Assembly (NCBI GenBank): GCA_965219875.1
Contig: CBDCOW010000003.1
Location: forward strand, 1,054,001 to 1,118,000
DNA: 64,000 nucleotides
Reading direction: 5' to 3'
From: DAOUKH01 sp965219875
GTDB lineage: Bacteria; Chloroflexota; Dehalococcoidia; SHYB01
Each line of letters begins with the position of its first letter. The stretch's first letter is position 1. The notes under the pieces are model-generated. The model was not told the DNA's origin, searched no databases, and saw nothing but the letters and a program-made list of their open reading frames with translations. Of the stretch, positions 24,260 to 32,557 are shown one piece after another. The position numbers were made by a program, and so were the translations under genes.

Positions 24260-25249
24260 ATGGCGGACAACCAGGGCATTCTCGTATTCGCGGAGGTCTC
24301 CGAGGGCAAGCTCCTCGGCGTGGCCAAGGAAGGCGTCGCCGTGGCGCGGGCGCTCGCCGGGGCCGCGGGCGGCGAGGTCAGCGCGATCGTGATCGGCGGC
24401 GGCGTGGGCGAGTTCGGCGCCGAGCTCATCGCAGCGGGCGCCGACAAGGCGCTCACCTTTGAAAACGCCGATCTGTCGTCCTATCAGCCGGACGCCTACG
24501 CCCAAGTCATGCTCCAAGCCGTCGAGGCCGTCTCGCCCAAGGTCGTTATCCTCGGCCAAACAGACGTGGGCCGCGACCTGGCCCCGAAGATCGCATTCAA
24601 GCTTGGCGGGAGCCTCACCATGGACGCCGTCAATGTGACCATGGACGGCGGAACGCTCCAGGCCACCAAGCCGGTCTACGGCGGTAACGCCCAGGCCACC
24701 TACGCCTCGGACGCGGCGCTGCACGTCGTGGCGGTGCGGGTGAAGGCGTTCGAGCCCCTCCCGCCGGACAGCGCACGGAGCGGGCGCGTCGAAGCGCTGG
24801 ACGCCACGATCGACGAGTCGGCGGTGCAAGTGCGCGTCACCGAAGTGAAGAAGCAGAAGGCCGAGGGCGTGCGCCTCGAGGACGCCAACGTGGTGGTCTC
24901 GGGCGGGCGCGGCTTTGGCGGTCCGGCCCCATTCGAACAGCTTCAGGAGCTGGCCGACGCGCTCGGCGGCGCAATGGGCGCCAGCCGCGCCGTCTGCGAC
25001 GCGGGGTGGCTCCCCCATTCCTACCAGGTAGGGCTCACCGGCAAGACGGTCACGCCGGACCTCTACATCGCCTTCGCCATCTCCGGGGCCAGCCAGCACA
25101 TGGCGGGGTGCTCGGGGTCGAAGAACATCGTCGCGATCAACAAGGACGCCGACGCGAATATCTTCCAGGAGGCTCGCTACGGCGTCGTCGGCGAGTGGGA
25201 GGAAATCCTGCCCGCCTTCACCGAAATGGTCCGCGAGCTCAAGGGCTAG
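24260..25249 (+). CDS. etfA: Electron transfer flavoprotein subunit alpha
   Basis: A 329-residue ETF alpha subunit. The N-terminal domain runs ILVFAEVSEGKLLGVAKEGVAVARAL, the linker holds VVSGGRGFGGP, and the C-terminal FAD domain has SRAVCDAGW, QVGLTGKTVTPDLYIAFAISGASQH and NKDADANIFQEARYGVVGE, all typical of EtfA. It binds FAD and forms a heterodimer with EtfB, 47 bp upstream. AGGAGCGGCGAACG precedes the ATG. The open frame extends 279 codons upstream inside etfB because of GC bias; that extension is not coding. Confidence 0.95.
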   Translation: MADNQGILVFAEVSEGKLLGVAKEGVAVARALAGAAGGEVSAIVIGGGVGEFGAELIAAGADKALTFENADLSSYQPDAYAQVMLQAVEAVSPKVVILGQTDVGRDLAPKIAFKLGGSLTMDAVNVTMDGGTLQATKPVYGGNAQATYASDAALHVVAVRVKAFEPLPPDSARSGRVEALDATIDESAVQVRVTEVKKQKAEGVRLEDANVVVSGGRGFGGPAPFEQLQELADALGGAMGASRAVCDAGWLPHSYQVGLTGKTVTPDLYIAFAISGASQHMAGCSGSKNIVAINKDADANIFQEARYGVVGEWEEILPAFTEMVRELKG

Positions 25250-25270
25250 CGCCGCGCCGGAGGAGACGCG

Positions 25271-25696
25271 ATGGACCTCCAGGAGGTCTTTAAGCAAATC
25301 GATTCGGCGGAAGTAATCTGCTTCCACTTTCCCTACCTGCGCAAGACGCTGATCGTGGACCCCCGCGCCGACGTGGAAGACCCGCCCCTCGTCAAGCTCG
25401 TCGCGATGGCAAAGTCGGCGGAGGAGCGCCTGCGCAGCCTCAAGACCCTCCGCCCCCGCTTCCCCAAGCCGGAGAAGGTCGTCATCGTCCCCTGGCCTCG
25501 CTACGTCGAGAGCCTGAAAAACCTCGGCGTGTGGCAGAAACTCGTCGGTCGGGTGGCCTCCGAGGGTCACCCCGAAATGTCGAAGACCTTCGACGAGGTC
25601 ATGGCCGAGCTCCACCAACTAGAGACCGCGGAGTTCGCCGCCGCCATCACCGGCAACCAATACCACACCATCTGGGAAGCCCCCAAGGACGAGTAG
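25271..25696 (+). CDS. Hypothetical protein of the etf operon
   Basis: A 141-residue protein that I do not recognise, 21 bp after etfA and with its own GGAG ribosome site. It has a strand VICFHFPYLRKTLIVDPR, a helical part around VAMAKSAEERLRSLKTLRPRFP, then VVIVPWPRYVESLKNLGVWQKLV and a C-terminal helix FDEVMAELHQLETAEF. It is soluble with no cysteine pairs for a cluster. The position suggests a role connected with ETF-dependent oxidation. The mixed alpha/beta content and clean codon use support a real gene. Confidence 0.7.
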   Translation: MDLQEVFKQIDSAEVICFHFPYLRKTLIVDPRADVEDPPLVKLVAMAKSAEERLRSLKTLRPRFPKPEKVVIVPWPRYVESLKNLGVWQKLVGRVASEGHPEMSKTFDEVMAELHQLETAEFAAAITGNQYHTIWEAPKDE

Positions 25697-26328
25697 CCCG
25701 GCGCCAAAACCTCTCCCCCATCGGAGACCTTCGCCCAACACCGCCACCGTCCGTCATTCCCGCGAACGCGGGAATCTATCCCTCCCGTAGGGGCGATTCG
25801 CGAATCGCCCGTTCCCCCAGCCTCAGAGTGGTTACGTAACCTCTCCCCCTGGAGACCTTAGCAAAACTCCGTCGAGGGAAAGAGCGCCGCCCTAGGGCCT
25901 TGGGAAAGGGAGGCGGCGCGGGGTCTTCCCCCTCTCCCGCTGGGAGAGGGTTGGGGTGAGGGCGGGGGGAGGCGGGGGCCGCGCGACCTTGCTGAAGCCG
26001 ACCCGCCAAGTTACGCAAAGGTCTCCCCTGGGAGAGACTGAGAGAGGGCCAGGACAGGGCCTCCACGCCAACACCTCCCCCGCAGGGGGAGCACCTTAAG
26101 CCTTTCCCCCTCTGGGGGAAACTGAAAGAGGGCACGCGCCGCAGGCGCGCGGGCGCCCAAAGGGCGCCCCTCCCTTCTTACCCCCTCTCCCACTGGGAGA
26201 GGGTTGGGGTGAGGGCGGGGGGCGGGGCGGGGTTCGCCAACGTCGACGAAGCCCGCTATCTCCTTGTGCAAACGTCCCCTAGGGGCGATTCGCGATTCGC
26301 CCCCGCCCCAGAGCGACCCAGCCCCGAA
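25697..26328. repeat. Repeat-filled intergenic region, 632 bp
   Basis: No gene is visible. In order it holds a GGAGACCTT end, the inverted repeat ATTCCCGCG-AA-CGCGGGAAT (25756-25775), the palindrome GGGCGATTCGCGAATCGCCC (25791-25810), element B (25850-25930), element A (25929-26028), element D (26108-26172), another CCCTCTCCC palindrome with TTGGGGTGAGGG (26181-26220) and a one-mismatch palindrome copy near 26281-26304. It marks the boundary between the etf operon and the convergent hydrolase gene. Confidence 0.75.
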
Positions 26329-27099
26329 TTACGCAGGCGACGCGCCGCCCAGATAGCGCCGCAGGAACCCGTCGATGCGCCCCGTGTACTGCTCGCCGGC
26401 GACGAAAATAGCGTCGCTGTGGCCGGCGCCCGCCACGGCGTACAACTCCTTCCGCGGCGGCGCGGCCTTGTAGAGGCGAAGACCGTGCTCGAAGGGCACC
26501 GTCTCGTCCTCGGCGCCGTGGATGACAAGCAGGGGCACGTCCAGCTGGGGAATCTTGACCGCGTTGTCGAACCGGCCCCGCAGCCACAGCCAGCTCACCA
26601 AGCCGATGAATGGGTGCGACACGGCGGCCATCTCGGCTACCGAGAGGAAGGCGGCCTCGATGATCAGGGCGTCCGGCGGTTCGCGCAGCGCCGTCTCGAT
26701 GGCGGCGGCCGCCCCGAGGGAGCGGCCGTAATAGACGACCGCGCGGGTCCCCTCCCGCTGCCGAGCCCACTCGGCGGCGGCCAGGGAGTCGAGGTAGATC
26801 CCGCGCTCGGTGGGCGCGCCCTCACTGCGCCCATAGCCCCGGTAGTCGAACAGCAGGATCGACGCGTCCAGGCCCGCCTGCAATACAGGAATCATATCGA
26901 GCCGGTGGCTGATGTCGCCCGCGTTGCCGTGGAAGAAGACCAGCGTCACGCCCGACCCGCCGGGGAAGAACCAAGCATGGAGGCGTACTCCGTCGGCAGC
27001 GGTGAGGAAGACCTCCTCGTAGTCGAGCCCAAGGTCCTCGGGGCGCGCGTCGACGCTGCCGGTGGGGCGGAAGATTTGACGGTCGAGGAAGCTGGTCAT
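26329..27099 (-). CDS. Alpha/beta hydrolase, Bem46/FAM108-like
   Basis: A 256-residue alpha/beta hydrolase. It has LVFFHGNAGDISHRL (oxyanion loop), LFDYRGYGRSEG, the elbow YYGRSLGAAAAIE (Ser nucleophile), PLLVIHGAEDETVPFEHG (acid) and GAGHSDAIF (catalytic His). The set and spacing match the Bem46-like serine hydrolases, which act on esters or lipids. The N-terminus FLDRQIFRPTGSVDARPEDLG is also typical. An intact triad sets it apart from the two His-elbow paralogues at the left end. It is divergent from the PIG-L gene. Confidence 0.88.
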   Translation of the reverse strand: MTSFLDRQIFRPTGSVDARPEDLGLDYEEVFLTAADGVRLHAWFFPGGSGVTLVFFHGNAGDISHRLDMIPVLQAGLDASILLFDYRGYGRSEGAPTERGIYLDSLAAAEWARQREGTRAVVYYGRSLGAAAAIETALREPPDALIIEAAFLSVAEMAAVSHPFIGLVSWLWLRGRFDNAVKIPQLDVPLLVIHGAEDETVPFEHGLRLYKAAPPRKELYAVAGAGHSDAIFVAGEQYTGRIDGFLRRYLGGASPA

Positions 27100-27133
27100 T
27101 CGGGCGCCTCCGGGCCGTTCGGACCGTACCCTA

Positions 27134-27142
27134 TGCTAAAAT
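27134..27142 (+). promoter_or_regulatory. Extended -10 element (TGCTAAAAT) for the PIG-L gene
   Basis: TGCTAAAAT matches the TGn-TATAAT pattern about 57 bp before the ATG at 27199, inside the divergent gap with the Bem46-like gene. Confidence 0.4.
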
Positions 27143-27198
27143 CGAAGCGTCTTTTTTACCCTTCGATACAAACGCTCGACCGATTCGGAAGGGACTCC

Positions 27199-27900
27199 AT
27201 GACATACGTACCTGAGAGAGTGTTGGTTTGCACGCCGCATCCCGACGACGCCGAGATGGGCGTCGGCGGCACGGTGACGAACTGGATGCGGCAGGGAGCC
27301 GAGGCCACCCTGGTCGTGGTAACCAACGGCGACAAGGGCTCCTCCGACCTCGAGATGACCTCGGAGCGCCTGGTCGAAATCCGCGAGCGCGAGCAGTTGG
27401 CCGCCGCCAAGGTCCTGGGTTGGAAGGAGGTCATCTTCCTCCGTGAGCCCGACGCCGAGGTCGAGGACAACCTCCGCTTCCGCGAGAAGCTCGTGCGGGC
27501 GATCCGCAAGACCCGGCCGGACGTGGTGATGACCACCGACCCCCAAAAGCGCACCTTCTACCAGCACCGCGACCACCGCATCACCGGCCAAGTGACCATG
27601 GACGCCGTCTTTCCCCTCGCCCGCGACCACCTGAACTTCCCCGAACACATGGCGGAGGGGTTGCAGCCCCACAAGACCCAGTTCCTCTACTTCTGGCACT
27701 CGGACGACCCCGACACCCATATCGACATCTCCCAGTCCATCGACCTCAAGATCAAGGCCCTGCTGAAGCACGAGAGCCAGATCGCCGCCCAGCGCGCCGC
27801 CGAACTTTCCAAGCACATGAAGGAGCGCGCGCGCGAGTCGGGGAAGGCCCACGGCATGGAGGCCTGCGAGTCCTTCCGCGTCGTCGAGATGCGGCGCTAG
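27199..27900 (+). CDS. PIG-L family deacetylase (LmbE-like)
   Basis: A 233-residue LmbE/PIG-L-like protein. The metal-site motifs are CTPHPDDAEMGVGGT near the N-terminus and the later YQHRDHRITGQVTMDA. Members remove N-acetyl groups from GlcNAc-type substrates (GlcNAc-PI, bacillithiol or mycothiol precursors, antibiotics). No membrane segment. The family N-terminus fixes the ATG at 27199; the frame is open far upstream but crosses the oppositely oriented hydrolase gene. Its TAG stop shares CTAG with the convergent methyltransferase stop. Confidence 0.88.
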   Translation: MTYVPERVLVCTPHPDDAEMGVGGTVTNWMRQGAEATLVVVTNGDKGSSDLEMTSERLVEIREREQLAAAKVLGWKEVIFLREPDAEVEDNLRFREKLVRAIRKTRPDVVMTTDPQKRTFYQHRDHRITGQVTMDAVFPLARDHLNFPEHMAEGLQPHKTQFLYFWHSDDPDTHIDISQSIDLKIKALLKHESQIAAQRAAELSKHMKERARESGKAHGMEACESFRVVEMRR

Positions 27901-28607
27901 CCCCGCTTCTCTCCGTAGACCACGGCAAGGCTCATCTGTTTCCACACGCAATCGACGGACTCGAACCCCGCCTGCCTGAACCAGCGCTCGTAGTCGCGGA
28001 CGAGGGCTGAGGTTCCTCCCGAATGCCCGGAGCGGACCTTGTGCTCCTCCATGGCCTCGGCGGACACCCCCGCCGCACGCAGCCGCTCGTCGTTCAGCAG
28101 CCGGAACCCCTCCCGCAGCTGCGGGCTCGCGGCCTTGAACGTGTCCCCGATCACCAGGGCCCCGCCATCGTTCAGGGCGCCGTGCGCCGCCGCGATCACC
28201 ACCGGCTTCCGCCGCGGCGGCACGTGGTGAAAAGCGATGGCGGAGACCACGGCGTCGTACCCCGCCCCAAGGTCGGCGGTGGAGACGTCGGTCTCCCGCA
28301 GGATGACGCGCTCGCCGGCGAAGGCGAGCTTGGGCCGCGCCAACGCCAGCATCTCGGCGGAGAGATCGAGGGCGGTCACCTCCGCCCGCGGGAACCGTTC
28401 GAGCAGCTTCTTGGTCAGCGTGCCCGTCCCCGCCCCTAGCTCGAGGACGCGCCGGAGCTCCCGGCCGCCGAGGGCGGCCATCGCCAGCACCGTCTCGTGC
28501 ATCTCGCCGTACGTGGGCATCTGCCTGGTGAATGAGGTGTCGTACTCTCCGGCAAGCCGGTCGAAGTGGCTGCGGGAAAGACTGACGTTGCGATGTTCGG
28601 CGGGCAT
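27897..28607 (-). CDS. Class I SAM-dependent methyltransferase
   Basis: A 236-residue methyltransferase: motif I VLELGAGTGTLTKKLLERFP, motif II VTALDLSAEMLALAR, motif III/IV region TADLGAGYDAVVSAIAFHHVPP, and LNDGGALVIGDTF. It resembles the UbiE/SAM-type small-molecule methyltransferases. The ATG at 28607 begins right before SLSRSHFDRLAGEYD, the usual helix ahead of motif I; a much longer frame through the opposite moaA gene is an artefact. It is convergent with PIG-L and divergent from moaA. The acceptor is unknown. Confidence 0.85.
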   Translation of the reverse strand: MPAEHRNVSLSRSHFDRLAGEYDTSFTRQMPTYGEMHETVLAMAALGGRELRRVLELGAGTGTLTKKLLERFPRAEVTALDLSAEMLALARPKLAFAGERVILRETDVSTADLGAGYDAVVSAIAFHHVPPRRKPVVIAAAHGALNDGGALVIGDTFKAASPQLREGFRLLNDERLRAAGVSAEAMEEHKVRSGHSGGTSALVRDYERWFRQAGFESVDCVWKQMSLAVVYGEKRG

Positions 28608-28702
28608 CTCCACTCTCCCAACCGCGGTCCAATACGACGGACCGCCTCGTGACATGGCGCAAGTATACGAGGCGGCGCGGGCGGAGAGCAGCCCCGCGTG
28701 GG

Positions 28703-28708
28703 TATAAT
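28703..28708 (+). promoter_or_regulatory. -10 box (TATAAT) of the moaA operon
   Basis: A perfect TATAAT lies 29 bp before the moaA TTG start. The spacing leaves only a short leader. There is no evident -35. Confidence 0.45.
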
Positions 28709-28736
28709 GGCGGCAGGTTAGGATGGCGGCGGCGAA

Positions 28737-29804
28737 TTGAACGGCGAACAGAACAAATCGACGGCTCACACGCCCGGGAACGGGGGCGCGCCCGACGGCG
28801 TCTTCGACCAACTGGGACGCCCCCTCCGCGACCTGCGCATCTCGGTCACCGACCGCTGCAACTTCCGCTGCCCCTACTGCATGCCGGCGGAGGTCTTCGG
28901 CGCGCGCTACAAGTTCCTGCCCAAGAACGAGGTGCTGAGCTACGAGGAGATCGCCCGCGCCGCGGCTGTGTTCGCCGGCCTGGGCGTGCGCAAGATCCGG
29001 CTCACCGGCGGCGAACCGCTGGTGCGCAGCGACATCGAGCGCCTTGTGGCGATGCTCGCCGCGACGCCCGGCATCGACGATCTCGCGATGACCACCAACG
29101 GCTACCTGCTGGCCGAGCACGCCAAGCGCCTCGCCGAGGCGGGCCTCCACCGCATTACGGTGAGCCTGGACAGTCTCGACGACGAGGTCTTCGGCACGAT
29201 GAACGGACGCGGCTACGGCGTCGCACGGGTGCTCGAAGGCATTGCCGCGGCCGAGGCGGCGGGCCTCCGCCCCATCAAGATCGACGCCGTCGTGCAGCGC
29301 GGGGTGAACGACGACGGCGTCGTCGACCTCGCCCGCCGCTTCAAGGGAACCGGCCACATCGTCCGCTTCATCGAGTACATGGACGTGGGCAACCTCAACG
29401 GCTGGCGGAGCGAGGATGTCGTCCCCGCCGCGGAAATCCTCGAGCGCATCGGCGCGGCCTTCCCCATCGAGCCCGTGTCGCCGAACTACTTCGGCGAGGT
29501 CGCCCGCCGCTGGCGCTACACCGACGGCGACGGCGAGATCGGCGTCATTACCTCGGTGACCGCCCCCTTCTGCGGCGCGTGCACCCGCGCCCGCCTCTCC
29601 CCGGAGGGCAAGGTCTTCACCTGCCTCTTCGGGACCGAGGGGCGCGACCTGCGCGGCCCCATGCGTGACGGGGCCTCCGACGCCGAGCTCGCCGGCATCA
29701 TCGGCGGGACGTGGCGGGCGCGGGAAGACCGCTACTCCGAGCTGCGCGCCTCCCTCGACAAGCCCGCCGGCCCCAAGGTCGAGATGTACCATATCGGCGG
29801 ATAG
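28737..29804 (+). CDS. moaA: GTP 3',8-cyclase MoaA
   Basis: A 355-residue radical SAM enzyme of molybdenum cofactor synthesis. The N-terminal cluster motif is CNFRCPYCMP (C-x3-C-x2-C), followed by KIRLTGGEPLVR. The C-terminal cluster motif is FCGACTRARLSPEGKVFTCLF, and the protein ends in a double Gly (YHIGG), a functional signature of MoaA. It turns GTP into 3',8-cyclo-7,8-dihydro-GTP, the substrate of MoaC, which is encoded as a fusion three genes on in the same operon. The start is TTG at 28737, with a perfect -10 box just upstream. Confidence 0.96.
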   Translation: MNGEQNKSTAHTPGNGGAPDGVFDQLGRPLRDLRISVTDRCNFRCPYCMPAEVFGARYKFLPKNEVLSYEEIARAAAVFAGLGVRKIRLTGGEPLVRSDIERLVAMLAATPGIDDLAMTTNGYLLAEHAKRLAEAGLHRITVSLDSLDDEVFGTMNGRGYGVARVLEGIAAAEAAGLRPIKIDAVVQRGVNDDGVVDLARRFKGTGHIVRFIEYMDVGNLNGWRSEDVVPAAEILERIGAAFPIEPVSPNYFGEVARRWRYTDGDGEIGVITSVTAPFCGACTRARLSPEGKVFTCLFGTEGRDLRGPMRDGASDAELAGIIGGTWRAREDRYSELRASLDKPAGPKVEMYHIGG

Positions 29805-29824
29805 CCGCGGCCCGCGGACGGAAC

Positions 29825-30427
29825 GTGACCACGCAACTCCTCATCGCGACGACGAACCGGGGCAAGCTCAAGGAGTACCGTGAGATGCTCGCCGGTCTCT
29901 CTTTTGAGGTGATGAGCCTGGAAGACGCCGGCATCACCCTCGACGTCGAGGAGACGGGCGAGACGTTCGAGGAGAACGCCATCCTGAAAGCCAAGACCTA
30001 CGCCGCCATGTCGGGGATGCTCACCCTCGCCGACGACTCGGGGCTGGAGGTGGACGCGCTGGGCGGCGAGCCGGGCGTCCGCTCGGCCCGCTACGCCGGC
30101 GAAGGCGCTAGCTCGCAACAGCGGAACGAGCTGCTGCTCCGCAACCTCGCGGCGGCGGACGGTGCCGACCGGAGCGCCCGCTTCCGCTGCGTCATCGCGG
30201 TGGCCTCGCCCTCCGGCGACTGGGTCCGCACCGTCGAGGGAGCCTGCGAGGGGACGATCGCCCACGAGATGAAGGGCCAGACCGGCTTCGGCTACGATCC
30301 CCTCTTCATCGTCCCCGAGTACGGCGCGCACATGGCCGAGTTGAGCATGGAGCAGAAGAACCGCATCAGCCACCGGGGCCGCGCCGTGGAGCGGGCCAAA
30401 CCGCTGCTGGCGGAGGCAGCCCCGTGA
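29825..30427 (+). CDS. rdgB: XTP/dITP diphosphatase (RdgB/HAM1)
   Basis: A 200-residue Ham1-family protein: LLIATTNRGKLKEYREML at the N-terminus (substrate loop), ETGETFEENAILKAKTYA, LADDSGLEVDALGGEPGVRSARYAGE, GKGQTGFGYDPLFIVPEYG-like segment (read as KGQTGFGYDPLF) and NRISHRGRAVER near the C-terminus. It hydrolyses non-canonical purine triphosphates to keep them out of DNA and RNA. The start is GTG at 29825. It sits between moaA and the RNase H-MoaC gene, overlapping the latter by GTGA. Confidence 0.94.
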   Translation: MTTQLLIATTNRGKLKEYREMLAGLSFEVMSLEDAGITLDVEETGETFEENAILKAKTYAAMSGMLTLADDSGLEVDALGGEPGVRSARYAGEGASSQQRNELLLRNLAAADGADRSARFRCVIAVASPSGDWVRTVEGACEGTIAHEMKGQTGFGYDPLFIVPEYGAHMAELSMEQKNRISHRGRAVERAKPLLAEAAP

Positions 30428-31302
30428 TCGAGATCTACACCGACGGCGCGTGCAAGGGGAACCCCGGCCCCGGCGGTTGGGGCGCGGTGGTCATCGACGG
30501 CGGCGAGCCGCGCGACTATTCCGGCGGGCCGTTTCCTCGGACGACGAACCAGCGCATGGAGATACTCGCCGCTATCGAGGGCCTATCCCGCACTCCCGCC
30601 GGCGCCGCCGTTACCCTGCGCAGCGACAGCACCTACGTGGTCTCCACCATGAACAAGGGCTGGAAACGCCGCGCCAACAACGACCTCTGGGACCGGCTCG
30701 ATGCGCAGCGCGCCGAGCGCGACGTGACGTTCGAGTGGACCAAAGGGCACGCCGGCAACCCTCTACAGGAGCGCGCCGATGCCCTCGCCAGCGCCGCCGC
30801 GCAGGGCGCCCCCCCGCCCTCGCGCCGCGAAGCCCTCTCCCACCTCGACGCCTCAGGCAGCGCCCGCATGGTCGACGTCACCGAGAAGCCGGCGACGGAC
30901 CGCGTCGCCGTGGCCAAGGGCCGGGTCACGATGCAGCCGGCCACGCTGGAGATGATCATCGCGGGCAACGCCGCGAAGGGCGACGTGCTCGGGACGGCGC
31001 GCCTCGCGGGCGTCATGGGCGCCAAAAGGACGCCGGAGCTCATCCCTCTCTGCCACCCGCTCTCCCTCACCAACGTGGCCGTCGACCTGGAGCCGGACGA
31101 GGCCGCGAGCGCCATCGAGATAACCGCGACGGCTCGCGTCACCGCCAAGACCGGCGTCGAGATGGAGGCCCTGACCGCCGTGGCCGTGGCCGCCCTCACC
31201 ATCTACGACATGGCCAAGGCCGTCGACCGCGGCATGCGCATCGAGTCGGTGCGGCTGGTGCGAAAGACCGGCGGCAAGAGCGGCGACCTGGTACTCGAAT
31301 GA
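30424..31302 (+). CDS. Fusion of ribonuclease HI and cyclic pyranopterin monophosphate synthase MoaC
   Basis: One uninterrupted 292-residue frame codes two enzymes. Residues about 1-130 are RNase HI: IYTDGACKGNPGPGGWGAV, TTNQRMEILAA, LRSDSTYVV and GNPLQERADALA give the D-E-D-D active site. Residues about 140-292 are MoaC: SARMVDVTEKPATDR, AKGDVLGTARLAGVMGAKRTPELIPLCHP, KTGVEMEALTAVAVAALTIYDMAKAVDR and KTGGKSGD, all catalytic positions kept. The MoaC part has no start codon of its own at the expected place. GTGA overlap with rdgB couples translation. MoaC uses the product of MoaA from the same operon. I know of no functional reason to link it to RNase H. Confidence 0.9.
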   Translation: MIEIYTDGACKGNPGPGGWGAVVIDGGEPRDYSGGPFPRTTNQRMEILAAIEGLSRTPAGAAVTLRSDSTYVVSTMNKGWKRRANNDLWDRLDAQRAERDVTFEWTKGHAGNPLQERADALASAAAQGAPPPSRREALSHLDASGSARMVDVTEKPATDRVAVAKGRVTMQPATLEMIIAGNAAKGDVLGTARLAGVMGAKRTPELIPLCHPLSLTNVAVDLEPDEAASAIEITATARVTAKTGVEMEALTAVAVAALTIYDMAKAVDRGMRIESVRLVRKTGGKSGDLVLE

Positions 31303-31333
31303 CGAGGCCCCAACAGCCAAGAGGCCAGCGCTG

Positions 31334-31486
31334 ATGGGAGACGCCCGGTCGCACATCCTCCTACCGGTGGTGGTCTGCTGGCTCGCCGCGATGGGCGCCC
31401 TCTTCCTCCATCCCGCGCTCTGGGCCCTCTTCGCGGTCCTAGCCGCCTTCTTCGCCTACCGAAGCTGGACCCGCGACGCCTCGTAG
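31334..31486 (+). CDS. Small membrane protein, 50 residues
   Basis: An ATG at 31334, 31 bp after the fusion gene, opens a 50-residue frame of about two hydrophobic segments (ILLPVVVCWLAAMGALFLH and ALWALFAVLAAFFAYRSW) ending at TAG 31486. It looks like a small inner-membrane protein. Neither family nor function is recognisable. Its position at the end of the moa operon and the strong hydrophobic pattern give moderate support. Confidence 0.5.
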   Translation: MGDARSHILLPVVVCWLAAMGALFLHPALWALFAVLAAFFAYRSWTRDAS

Positions 31487-31496
31487 GCTCCCCCGC

Positions 31497-32010
31497 CCCT
31501 CTGCCTCCCTAGAGACCTTCGCAAAACTCAGCCGAGGGGAGTACACCAGCCTCCGGCGTTGGAGAGAGCAGGGGTGAGAGGTCTTACCTCCTCTCCCAAC
31601 GGAGACCTTTGCACAACCGCCCACGGGCAAGCATGGGTGGGGCCGGGAGGTCTTGCCTCTTCTCCCCACGGGAGAAGATTGAGATGAGGGGCACCCTCGC
31701 AACCGCCACGGGTTATCGAAGTCCGCCACCTTCGCGGTCAGCACCCCGGTTACGCAAAGGTCTCCCACGGGAGAGAGTTGGGGTGAGGGCGGGGGGAGGC
31801 GGGGGCCGCGCGACCTTGCTGAAGCCCGCCCGCCGAATTACGCAAAGGTCTCCTCTAGGGAAGACTGAGAGAGGTCCGGGGCGGGGTCTCCACGCCAACA
31901 CCTCCCCCGCAGGGGGAGCACCTTAAACCTTTCCCCCTCTGGGGGAAACTGAAAGAGGGCACGCGCCGCTGGCGCGCGGGGCGCCCGAAGGGCGACCTTC
32001 CCCGACGCCA
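31497..32010. repeat. Repeat-filled intergenic region with elements A, C and D
   Basis: No gene is visible in 31487-32024. In order it holds GGAGACCTT-type ends, element C (31600-31720: GGGCAAGCATGGGTGGGGCC, TTCTCCCCACGGGAGAA, GAGATGAGGGGCACCCTCGC, CCACGGGTTATCGAAG), element A (31752-31852 with GACCTTGCTGAAGCCC and TTACGCAAAGGTCTCC) and element D (31935-32000). Element C is nearly identical to the copy at 32558-32680, about 850 bp away. Confidence 0.75.
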
Positions 32011-32024
32011 GGAGAGGTCGGCGC

Positions 32025-32432
32025 CTAGAACGAGTACTTCTTGGCCCGCGCCTGCTGCTCGGCGAGGAGGCCGGCGATCTCCTGGACTGCGTGGTAGGCG
32101 TAGGCGACGTAGTCCTCGGGCGAGAGTTGGACGAGCTTCACCGAGTCGTCGCGCTCCATGCCGAGATCGAAGTCGTTCGGCGCCTCGATCTTCATCGAGA
32201 ACTCGTACATCTCGCCGTCCTGGCAGACGACGATGCAGCCGCGGTCGGCCTTATTGGCGCCCCCCGGCTCGGCCTCGATGGCGCGCACCTCGATGCTCCC
32301 CAAGAAGTAGGGAAAGGGCTCGAGTTTTGTCGCCAATTCGACGAGCGTTTCGTGCAGTTGGTCGGCGGCCCGCTGGACCGTTTCCCTGGACTGTCGCAGA
32401 CGGGCCTCTGGGTCGTAGCCGGCGCTTGGCAT
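32025..32432 (-). CDS. Hypothetical protein with N-terminal coiled-coil-like helix
   Basis: A 135-residue soluble protein that I do not recognise. Residues 1-50 are a charged helix (ARLRQSRETVQRAADQLHE), followed by strands RGCIVVCQDGEMYEFSMKI and DDSVKLVQLSPEDYVAYAYHAV, and a C-terminal helix with LLAEQQARAKKY. The ATG at 32432 is the first good start before the conserved-looking part. TATAAT on the minus strand (rc of 32471-32476) can act as its -10. It is divergent from copZ with a repeat in between. Confidence 0.65.
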   Translation of the reverse strand: MPSAGYDPEARLRQSRETVQRAADQLHETLVELATKLEPFPYFLGSIEVRAIEAEPGGANKADRGCIVVCQDGEMYEFSMKIEAPNDFDLGMERDDSVKLVQLSPEDYVAYAYHAVQEIAGLLAEQQARAKKYSF

Positions 32433-32470
32433 TGGTCGTCGCCTCCTCTGGCGCGGGGAGCGCACGTCAA

Positions 32471-32476
32471 ATTATA
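32471..32476 (-). promoter_or_regulatory. -10 box (TATAAT, minus strand) of the gene at 32432
   Basis: GCGTATAATTTG on the minus strand gives a perfect -10 hexamer about 39 bp before the start codon at 32432. Confidence 0.4.
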
Positions 32477-32557
32477 CGCGAGCCTTCACACCCCCTTGGC
32501 GTATGATAGAGCGGTAAGAAGGGGGACGGGGTAGAGAGTCTTAACTTCCTCTCCCAA

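Noticed and set aside
28608..29792. N-terminal extension of the methyltransferase frame through moaA
   Set aside because: It is antisense to moaA, which has clear radical SAM motifs. The methyltransferase starts at 28607.
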